DNA from: Sulfuricurvum sp.
Lineage (GTDB): Bacteria > Campylobacterota > Campylobacteria > Campylobacterales > Sulfurimonadaceae
Length of the DNA stretch: 38,115 nucleotides
Assembly (NCBI GenBank): GCA_028714915.1
Contig: JAQTLL010000008.1
Coordinates: 1-38,115, forward strand
Reading direction: 5' to 3'
Below the pieces are notes generated by a model that saw only the letters and a program-made list of their open reading frames with translations, had not been told where the DNA came from and made no database searches. Shown here piece by piece: positions 25,905-34,700 of this stretch. The first letter of the stretch is position 1; every line of letters begins with the position of its first letter. The position numbers and the translations under genes were made by a program.

Positions 25905-26101
25905 AATGATAATCTCCTTTTATTATTTGTTAAAGGATAATTATATTATTATAGTGGGTTTTTGTCCCTATTTTAGGGTACTATATTTTGGTGAGTTTGC
26001 TACATAATATCGGATTTTATATTTACTATTTAGACAAAAATTATTTTTTAAATAGCAAAACAATACAAACAAAAAAATCAAAATATACATAAGGAAAAAA
26101 C
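25905..26101. other. Island / RTX junction, no gene seen
   Basis: About 200 bases of very AT-rich DNA between the start of the convergent small gene and the RTX-type gene at 26102. It includes a short hairpin CCCTA-TTT-TAGGG near 25966-25978 and the ribosome site AAGGAA before 26102. It must contain the promoter for the right-hand RTX block if that block is not transcribed from further left. No clear attachment site or element end seen. Confidence 0.4.
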
Positions 26102-27865
26102 ATGACAGAGCAAGAAAGAGTTGATAAGGCAATTGAAGAAGCAATGCAATTATGGCCAACATCTATACCTAAAGCATGGATAGATGAGATTCGAAAATTA
26201 CCAATTATTGGTGATGAACTAACTAATAAATTGTTGGAGTTAAATGAAAAATTAGGAGAACTAAATCCTATTAAAAGTGAAGCAGAAGAAGCAATAAAAA
26301 ATATTGCACACACTTTATTGTCTAATGCAGAAAATATCAATGAATTTTTGAAGGAAATGGGATTAGATAATGGTTTAGGACCTAACTCTAATAATCCAAC
26401 TCCTAATGACCCAAGTAGTCCAAATGATAATCCAAATAATCCTGGCGGAGGCGGAACAAGTCCGAGTGGCACAACACCTGGAGGGGATACCCCTAGCGGA
26501 GGTGGCACATCTCCTGGAGGAACTAGCCCAGGTGGCACAACGCCGGGTGGTGGCGGAACAAGCCCCGGAGGAACGACACCGGGAGGTGGCACAAGTCCAA
26601 ACGGTCATCCCCATCCCTACAACCCAGCAACTCCGCAACCCCATGACCCGCTCGTACTGGATATGAATAAAGACGGAAAAATCTCTACCATTGCATTAGC
26701 AGATTCCCAAGTCTTTTTCGATATTACAGGTGATGGTGTCAAAGAGAGAGTAGGATGGATAGCACCACAAGATGGATTACTCGTTTACGATAAAAACCGT
26801 AACGGAACGATAGACGGTATTAGTGAAGTATTCGGTAAAGACGGAATCAGCGGTTTCGCGGAACTAAGAGCCGTAGCCGATACCAATCATGATAACATCA
26901 TAGACCGACGTGATGAACTCTACAGCCAGCTCAAAGTATGGCAAGATACCAACGGCGATGGTATCAGCCAGGCGAATGAACTGAAAACCCTCAGCCAAGC
27001 CGGAGTGAAAAATATCGAACTAAACGTCATCGGTACGAACATCAATTTAGGGGGCAATATCCTATCCGAAGCAGGACGTTATGGGGACAATACAGGAGAT
27101 CGTCAACTTGCCGCAGGTGAGACGTATGCAACGTTTGATATAAATATTCTAAACGATACGAAAAAAGAATCAACTGAGACATTTTATACCCTCGTTGATA
27201 CCGTACGCACAACCCACGGGGCACATGTCGATTTTACCCTTACCGATGTGCAACCGTTTACGATCGAAGATGATGATACGGATAACGGAGGAGGCGGTAA
27301 TCCCAACAACCCAACACCTGATCCTAAATATGTCACGATAAGCGTCTCGAATGCTCAAGCCGTAGAGAGTGCAGGGACAATCAGCTTTGTCGTTAGCCTC
27401 TCTGATGTACTCAGCAAAGATGTTACCATCGATTTCATCACCCAAGATGGCAGTGCCCATACAGGGGATGACTATGTCCAATACGGTCGTTACGGTGTAA
27501 CGATTCCTGCCGGACAACGAAGCGCGGTGTATCAAGTCGTACTCCTAAATGATGAAGTTCCTGAAGATACCGAGAACTTTAGCCTCACCCCATATTCATT
27601 ATCGTATACCGGAGCAGAAAACGTCCTCCTCTCCAATAGTGCAACGGGAACGATTTACGACGATGATGACCCACAATACGTCTCTGTCCATATCAGTGAT
27701 GCCAGCGCAAAAGAGCGTGCAGAGCACATGACCTTTACTGTTAGCTTATCCAAAGAACTTGAACGGGATATTACTATCAGTACATCATTGGGCGATGTGA
27801 CAATTGCAGCATGGTCGTCGAGCAATTTGATCGATTATTTCCAATTTAATGCAAAGGTAGCCTAA
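26102..27865 (+). CDS. RTX protein 5: short helical N-terminus, Gly/Thr/Pro linker, EF-hand-like and Calx-beta modules, no nonapeptides
   Basis: 587 residues. An N-terminal helical, acidic domain of about 95 residues (many Glu and Asn, no recognised fold) is followed by a GTSPGG/GTTPGG linker (about 116-165), then YNPATPQPHDPLVLDMNKDG and EF-hand-like loops (about 175-330). A junction at about residue 336 drops into the middle of a Calx-beta domain (AAGETYATFDI); one complete Calx-beta follows, then a third cut at VTIAAW and the tail YFQFNAKVA. It has no nonapeptide repeats of its own. The C-terminal 250 residues are nearly identical in DNA to 30601-31300. The missing first Calx-beta strands and the abrupt linker suggest a recombination product; it may or may not be a working effector. 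Confidence 0.8.
   Translation: MTEQERVDKAIEEAMQLWPTSIPKAWIDEIRKLPIIGDELTNKLLELNEKLGELNPIKSEAEEAIKNIAHTLLSNAENINEFLKEMGLDNGLGPNSNNPTPNDPSSPNDNPNNPGGGGTSPSGTTPGGDTPSGGGTSPGGTSPGGTTPGGGGTSPGGTTPGGGTSPNGHPHPYNPATPQPHDPLVLDMNKDGKISTIALADSQVFFDITGDGVKERVGWIAPQDGLLVYDKNRNGTIDGISEVFGKDGISGFAELRAVADTNHDNIIDRRDELYSQLKVWQDTNGDGISQANELKTLSQAGVKNIELNVIGTNINLGGNILSEAGRYGDNTGDRQLAAGETYATFDINILNDTKKESTETFYTLVDTVRTTHGAHVDFTLTDVQPFTIEDDDTDNGGGGNPNNPTPDPKYVTISVSNAQAVESAGTISFVVSLSDVLSKDVTIDFITQDGSAHTGDDYVQYGRYGVTIPAGQRSAVYQVVLLNDEVPEDTENFSLTPYSLSYTGAENVLLSNSATGTIYDDDDPQYVSVHISDASAKERAEHMTFTVSLSKELERDITISTSLGDVTIAAWSSSNLIDYFQFNAKVA
26448..26600 (+). repeat. Gly-Thr-(Thr/Ser)-Pro-Gly-Gly linker repeats
   Basis: Imperfect 12-21 base units encoding GTTPGG, GTSPGG and GGG variants in the RTX protein at 26102. 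Codon usage varies between units, so this is not a recent slippage product. It forms a flexible, probably extended linker between the N-terminal domain and the Ca-binding modules. Confidence 0.8.
26610..27114 (+). repeat. Pro/His linker + EF-hand-like module, copy 2 of 3
   Basis: From about 26798 to 27114 it is base-for-base nearly the same as 31675-31985. It ends at GCCGCAG, after which this copy continues with Calx-beta coding sequence while the copy at 31985 continues with a different domain. Confidence 0.85.
27112..27800 (+). repeat. Calx-beta module, copy 3 of 4 (first strands missing)
   Basis: Starts at the GCCGCAG join and matches 30603-31300 almost perfectly to the VTIAA codons. It then switches to the ~60-base tail also found at 11606-11669. 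Confidence 0.85.
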
Positions 27866-27868
27866 ATG
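27845..27868 (+). promoter_or_regulatory. RTX tail / start junction ahead of 27866
   Basis: Identical to the junction at 11646-11669: Asn-Ala-Lys-Val-Ala-stop directly followed by ATG, with GCAAAGG as ribosome site. Confidence 0.65.
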
Positions 27869-28741
27869 AAAAAGTCCCTGATATTTCTACTCGTCCTCAT
27901 CACGAGCATAACCCTATACGCCTCCGACGTAATCCTCTCCAACACCCTTGGAGCGTATTACTGCTCACAGGAGCCAAACCCTAAAACTTACATCAAACAC
28001 ACCGTCGAAGAGCCGATCAGCATCTACTGGGAGGATAACGTCTATCCGGGGTTCAGTGATGAGGAGTGCAAAGGGATGGTTGCCAACTATCTCGACGGCG
28101 TCCGCCTCCAAAGCATGGCGCTTAATACCCCCGATGGGAAGGTGAGAGTTTATAGCTACGCCAATATCCCGCAGAGTTATATCGATCTGGTGAAAGAGGG
28201 GTATAGGGCAAAAAAAGATTGGCAGGATAAAGACAAAATCCATCAAGACGCTTTCAAAAAAATGTATGACAAAAGCAACCATAAAATCCGTGATGAATTT
28301 ACGGATGAATGGAAAGAGATTACAACAAAATCAGGGGATGCATATAGAAAAAACAATGCCCTCACCAAACAAATCGAAGCCGAAAAAGCCAAACTCGATC
28401 TCATTATCACCGAAACGACTCGCGAGCAGATGCCAATGATGAACTACACCATAAAAACCGATGAAGTTCATCTCTCCGATACTGCGCGCAAAGTCCTCTT
28501 CAGCGACGAGATGACGATTACCGATAACCGCACGCATGACGTGATCGCCTACAACCGACGGGTTATGCAGCTGTTTTCGGCAGCACTTATGCCGGACTTT
28601 GCAGGGGGACGGTATTACGTACAAGAGGGGATTTGCGGAAACCCCTCAAAGCTCTTTGATCGTGATGTTTTCATAACGTTAGTAGGCGGCTACTATAACC
28701 TAAATGACAACAAAAAACTGTTCTACAAATACCAAAAATAA
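27866..28741 (+). CDS. Family A exported protein, copy 3 (partner of the lipase at 28752)
   Basis: 291 residues with the same signal peptide as copy 2 (identical at the DNA level for about the first 90 bases) and the same conserved regions: YYCSQ, EEPISIYWEDNVYPGF, MALNTPDGKVRVYSY, MNYTIKTDEVHLSDTARKVL, AYNRRVMQLFSAALMPD, a C-terminal Cys (GICGNP). The middle (about 115-165) and the extreme C-terminus are its own. Ten bases separate its stop from the start of the giant lipase-RTX gene, whose ribosome site (AAAGGA) lies in that gap. The repeated pairing with a lipase-RTX gene is the strongest clue to its role; the activity itself is unknown. Confidence 0.87.
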   Translation: MKKSLIFLLVLITSITLYASDVILSNTLGAYYCSQEPNPKTYIKHTVEEPISIYWEDNVYPGFSDEECKGMVANYLDGVRLQSMALNTPDGKVRVYSYANIPQSYIDLVKEGYRAKKDWQDKDKIHQDAFKKMYDKSNHKIRDEFTDEWKEITTKSGDAYRKNNALTKQIEAEKAKLDLIITETTREQMPMMNYTIKTDEVHLSDTARKVLFSDEMTITDNRTHDVIAYNRRVMQLFSAALMPDFAGGRYYVQEGICGNPSKLFDRDVFITLVGGYYNLNDNKKLFYKYQK

Positions 28742-28751
28742 AGGATAACCG

Positions 28752-31700
28752 ATGACACAAGCACAATTAACCACGACACAAATGGGAATTCTCTCAGAAG
28801 AAGCTTATAATGATGCTTATTTTCTTGATGCAAATGGTAAGCGGAAAGAACCTGCAATTGTCACGGCTTATGGTACCTATACCATCATCGAATCTCAAAG
28901 TACCCTCAACGGTATGCAAGCCTTGCTTCTCAAAGCACCGGATGGGAATTTCGTTATTGCCTTTAGAGGTACGGAAGGAAAACCAAATGATATTCTATCA
29001 GACCTCCTCAACGGATTTGTCAACTATAACCCGCAGATAGCGGATGCGAGAGATTTTGTTAATGAAATGCTTATTAATCATGCGAATATTGGATTAACTT
29101 CGTCCAACCTCACCCTCACCGGACACAGTCTCGGGGGGATGCTGACGCAGGCGATAGGGTCAGAGATGAGAATTCCCGGATATGCGTTTAACCCCTACGG
29201 GATGGAGCGGCTGGAGAGCATGCCGGGGATTTTATCGGCGCTCACACTGCTCGGACCTGTCGGAGTGTTGGCACAGGTGCTCAGCTATGATGTTTTAATC
29301 AAACTCGGAGTTTCCGCTCCCAATGCCCAGTGGGCGAAAGACAATATCGTCAATGTCTCCTATACCGATTCGGGTGCATTGAACGGCGATATCCTCTCCA
29401 ATCTAACCACCAACCTTACTTCGGGGCATATCGGTGCATTTGTCCCTCTTATCGGAGAGGATACTGGATTGTTAGGCGGACACAGCATCTTTCAGATGAA
29501 TTATGCAGTCGCAATCTATAACGAAATCCTTAGTCATTTTATCGCTGGTACGACGTATGAAACACTCACGGATGCATATTTGGTTAACCAGTCCATGGGG
29601 TATTTCTTTTCTAATAGTGCTTTTTATCCCAAAGATATGTATGACACCACGAATCAATATTTATTTGCCGATGCCAATATTTACAACAATAATGGCTCTG
29701 CATTATCCTTTAATTTATTCAATGATCTAACCAACATACAAATCGCATCACAAGCCAAATCCGATAATGCCGTTCTCTACGCCCTAATTCGCTTAAATGG
29801 TTTTGCTGTAGAGGGAACTCTCGGCAATTACAGCAGTCTCAACCGTGATAATTATTCCTCGATGTATATCGAAGATCGAAGTCTGCTGTTGTATAAGATG
29901 CTCGATTCGAAGACCCACAATATCGGAGATTGGTTTATTCGAGACCAAACGTATGGCATCACCGCTAACGACGACGGATGGCGCTATGACAACAACCAAA
30001 TAATATTTGGGTCTTATGGGGACAATGTACTTGAAGGAAATGATAAAGCCGATAAAACTGATCACCTTTTCGGGATGGAAGGGGATGATATTCTTAATGG
30101 CTACGATGGTAGCGACTATCTCGAAGGGGGAGAAGGAAATGATATTCTCTTCGGTGGCAAAGGGTATGACATCTATGCATCAGGTGATGGGGATACGATC
30201 ATGGACGAAGACGGAAAAGGTGAAGTTGATTTCGAAGGAATGCTTCTCACTGGCGGAACCCTAAGCGAAACACATGAACTCTACGACCAATACGACGGAG
30301 ATGGCGGAACCTACTACCTCCTAAAAACCAATAACACCCTGATCTATCAAAATGGGGAGCAGTTCCTCACTATCGAAAACTATCACAAAGAGTCCAACTC
30401 TTTAGGAATCCAACTCACAGGCGATAACCTAGAACTCTCCATCTTCGCCCCCGTAGTCAATGAAGCAGACGGAACCGCTACGGGAGCGATTACACTCTCC
30501 CATGCTTACGGTGAAGATGTCATCGTTACCCTCTATACACAGGATGATACAGCAACAGCAGGAGAAGATTACACAGCTCGTCCAACATTCGATGTTCGTA
30601 TCGCCGCAGGTGAGACGTATGCAACGTTTGATATAAATATTCTAAACGATACGAAAAAAGAATCAACTGAAACATTTTATACCCTCGTTGATACCGTACG
30701 CACAACCCACGGGGCACATGTCGATTTTACCCTTACCGATGTGCAACCGTTTACGATCGAAGATGATGATACGGATAACGGAGGAGGCGGTAATCCCAAC
30801 AACCCAACACCTGATCCTAAATATGTCACGATAAGCGTCTCGAATGCTCAAGCCGTAGAGAGTGCAGGGACAATCAGCTTTGTCGTTAGCCTCTCTGATG
30901 TACTCAGCAAAGATGTTACCATCGATTTCATCACCCAAGATGGCAGTGCCCATACAGGGGATGACTATGTCCAATACGGTCGTTACGGTGTAACGATTCC
31001 TGCCGGACAACGAAGCGCGGTGTATCAAGTCGTACTCCTAAATGATGAAGTTCCTGAAGATACCGAGAACTTTAGCCTCACCCCATATTCATTATCGTAT
31101 ACCGGAGCAGAAAACGTCCTCCTCTCCAATAGTGCAACGGGAACGATTTACGACGATGATGACCCACAATACGTCTCTGTCCATATCAGTGATGCCAGCG
31201 CAAAAGAGCGTGCAGAGCACATGACCTTCACCGTTAGCTTATCCAAAGAACTCGAACGCGATATTACTATCAGTACATCATTGGGCGATGTGACGATTGC
31301 AGCCGGTGAGAGATCGGGGAATGTGTACCGTACATGGAGTGACGATACACTTGTCGAACCGGATGAATCATTTATGGTAGCATTGACAGGACGCTCGTAC
31401 AGTGGAAGTGAACAAATACTGCTCCTTAACACCGCCATCGGAACTATCATCGACGATGACCCAGAACCGCAACCACACCCATTCCCTTATAATCCAGCAA
31501 CTCCCCAACCACACGACCCCCTCGTGCTAGACATGAACCAAGACGGGGAAATTTCTACTATCGCATTAGCCGATTCCCAAGTCTTTTTCGATATTACAGG
31601 AGATGGGGTCAAAGAGAGAGTAGGGTGGGTAGCACCACAGGATGGATTACTCGTTTACGATAAAAACCGTAACGGAACGATAGACGGTATTAGTGAAGTA

Positions 31701-34700
31701 TTCGGTAAAGACGGAATCAGCGGTTTCGCGGAACTAAGAGCCGTAGCCGATACCAATCATGATAACATCATAGACCGACGTGATGAACTCTACAGCCAGC
31801 TCAAAGTATGGCAAGATACCAACGGCGATGGTATCAGCCAGGCGAATGAACTGAAAACCCTCAGCCAAGCCGGAGTGAAAAATATCGAACTAAACGTCAT
31901 CGGTACGAACATCAATTTAGGGGGCAATATCCTATCCGAAGCAGGACGTTATGGGGACAATACAGGAGATCGTCAACTTGCCGCAGACATACAACTCTTA
32001 GCCCTCGAAAAAGTTACCTCTAACCCTAACAGTACTAAAACCTATACTATCGATCCGATCACCGAAACACTGCCACAACTCAGAGGCTACGGATACATCG
32101 ATAACAGCTTCAAAGTCTATAACCTCGATCCGAAGCTCAAAGAACTCGCCTTGTCATTTATGAACGACAAAGAATATGCCAGTGCCAACTTCGGAGAGTT
32201 CATTTTACGATGGTCAGGGTTTTACGATATGACAAAAAGCAAAGGGATCAGTGAATCATCTCTTTCACCTTATCTATCAGATCACTCCCCGATCAAACTG
32301 TGGATGTTGGAGCGATTCTCAGGGGTAAAAGTGGACGGATGGCGTACCGAAGCACACATACATGAAAACACCAATGGTGGATACCATAACCAGAGCTTCG
32401 GAAACGAAGCTTACTTGATCGATAACTACAATATCCTCATTGAACGCTACGAAGCAATGTTCGCACTTCAAGCGTATTACAAAGATACGTTCAGTGATAC
32501 CCACTACGATATCAGTATCGATGAGTTTGTGATCGATGATACTCTAGCATTGACGACTAAACTCACTGCATATCTCAACAATGCTACCGTCTCACAAACT
32601 GATAAACTCTACCTCGCCTCGATGATGAACAACTTGGAGGGGACGTTCTTGCATTTCGATGCAGCATCTATGATCGACTCTATCACAGACACAACCCTCA
32701 AAAGTACCATTACTGACATTATGAATGAGAAAGTTCACTTCCAGTTTGCGAAAGATAGCGGTCTTTACAGTTATGACAATACGCTCGTATACGGCAAAGA
32801 GAGCGATGAATCGTTAGTCATTAATTCAGCCCAAGCCGTTACGATACTCGCCCAAGGCGGTGATGATCTCATCCGTGATAATGCCGGAGGCAATACTACC
32901 TATATCTTCCGCAAAGGAGATGGAAGCGATACGATTTACGATGCAGGGGGGATGGATACTCTAAAACTTGACAATATCACTTTGGACGAGGTAGAGGTTG
33001 TGATCAATAACACCGATCTCCTCATCACTCTCAAATCCGATCCAACCGATCAGATCAGAATCATAGATTGGAAGAAAGTCTCTAATCGTGTAGAGAATAT
33101 CCTCTTTGCAGGAGATAGTCAAGTCGATTTGAATGAGCTGCTATTCCCTAAAACCGAAGGGGATGATTACATCGAACTGAGCAATGCCAATGATACGATC
33201 AATACGTTAGGTGGGAACGATACCGTCTATGCCTACGGAGGCAATGATACGATTATCGCAGGAGAGGGTAACGATGTCGTTTATGCAGGCGATGGAGATG
33301 ATACGCTAGAAGGCGGTGTCGGCAACGATATCCTCGATGGGGGAGCGGGTAATGATACCTATCTCTACGCTATCGGCGACGGCAAAGATATTATCACCGA
33401 TGTATCCGGAGTAGATACCATCCATTTTGCAGAGGGGATAACGGCGGATATGCTCACGGCGCAGTATCTCACGAACGGTGATATGGTGATTGCTCTCAAA
33501 GAAGAGGGGAAAGCGCTTACAGAACTTAGTGATACGATTACGATCCATGGATGGAACAATCCGTCCAATCGTTTGGAAAACATCTTCTTAAGTGACGGTA
33601 CAGCGATCAATCTCAATGCTCTCCAAATCGTAACGGAAGGGGATGATATACTCATGTTCGGTGATAGCGGAGTGAGTGTTGATTTGCTAGGCGGTAATGA
33701 CACGGTTATTTCGGGCAGCGGTAACGACCTGATCAACGGAGGCGAAGGTGATGATACTCTCACTACCGGAAGCGGCAACGATACACTAAGCGGTGGCGAG
33801 GGTGATGACATACTCTCAGGCGGCGAGGGCAACGACACTCTATCTGGAGGAACAGGAATCGATACAGTACAAGGGGGTATGGGTGATGATCTTTACCTTT
33901 ACAATCGAGGAGACGGTAAAGACACTATCATCGACGAATACCGCTACGGCTATAACAGTTCTAGCCAATCCAATGCCGGAAACGATACACTGATGTTCGG
34001 TGAAAATATCACTATTGAAGATTTGATCGCCCGTGTTGTCGGTGATGATTTGATTATCGGCATTAAAGAGGGAACTAAATCATTCGATGAGCTAAGTGAT
34101 GTCCTCACAATCAAAAACTGGGTGAACACCAACAACCGTATTGAAACAATCACCCTTAATGACAAAAGCATCGTTGATTTAGCGGCTATTCAATTCGCGA
34201 CCGAAGGATCGGATAATCTTATTTACGGCGACAGTGTAACGACCCTCGATGCACTTGGCAGTGATGATACGGTAGTAACGGGTTCAGCAGCTGATACACT
34301 CCATGCAGGAGAAGGCAATGATACACTGCGAAGCGGCGGAGGTGATGACACCCTCTACGGCGATGGAGGTAATGATGTGCTCTATGCTGGTATCGGTAAT
34401 GACACCCTCAGCGGTGGCGATGGGGCTGATACTCTCTACGGTGAAAACGGTAATGATACCTTATCCGGTAATACAGGTGAGGATACACTTCAAGGCGGAT
34501 TGGGAGATGATCTCTATCTCTTTAACCTTGGAGACGGGCACGATACGATCATCGATGAATACAGTTACGGCTCTGGCGGAAACGATACACTCCGATTTGG
34601 AGAGGGGATTACGAAAGCCAATCTCATCGCCCGTTCCTTACCGGGAAGCAATGATCTGCAAATCGGTATCCAAGAGAGTGGTAAAGGATTCGACGCACTC

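Noticed and set aside
24186..26101. Terminal inverted repeats and 8-bp target duplication of the IS1595-type element
   Set aside because: I searched both flanks of the transposase and of the adjacent small gene by eye and found no convincing matched ends, so no element boundaries are claimed.
16976..26101. Whole island as one IS1595-type transposon carrying restriction-modification passengers
   Set aside because: The idea is tempting because the family is known to carry passengers, but the two outer ends show no shared terminal sequence.
26041..26592. Long open frame on the minus strand rich in Pro and Gly
   Set aside because: It is the mirror of the Gly/Thr/Pro linker codons; no ribosome site and low-complexity composition only.
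26448..26600. CRISPR-like or slippage repeat
   Set aside because: Units are short, imperfect and in frame, encoding a Gly/Thr/Pro linker; there are no spacers and no neighbouring Cas genes.
33365..33838. Minus-strand open frames of up to ~157 codons across the RTX array, rich in Ser/Pro/Leu
   Set aside because: These are antisense shadows of GGxGNDxL codons, repeated with the same phase wherever nonapeptides occur.
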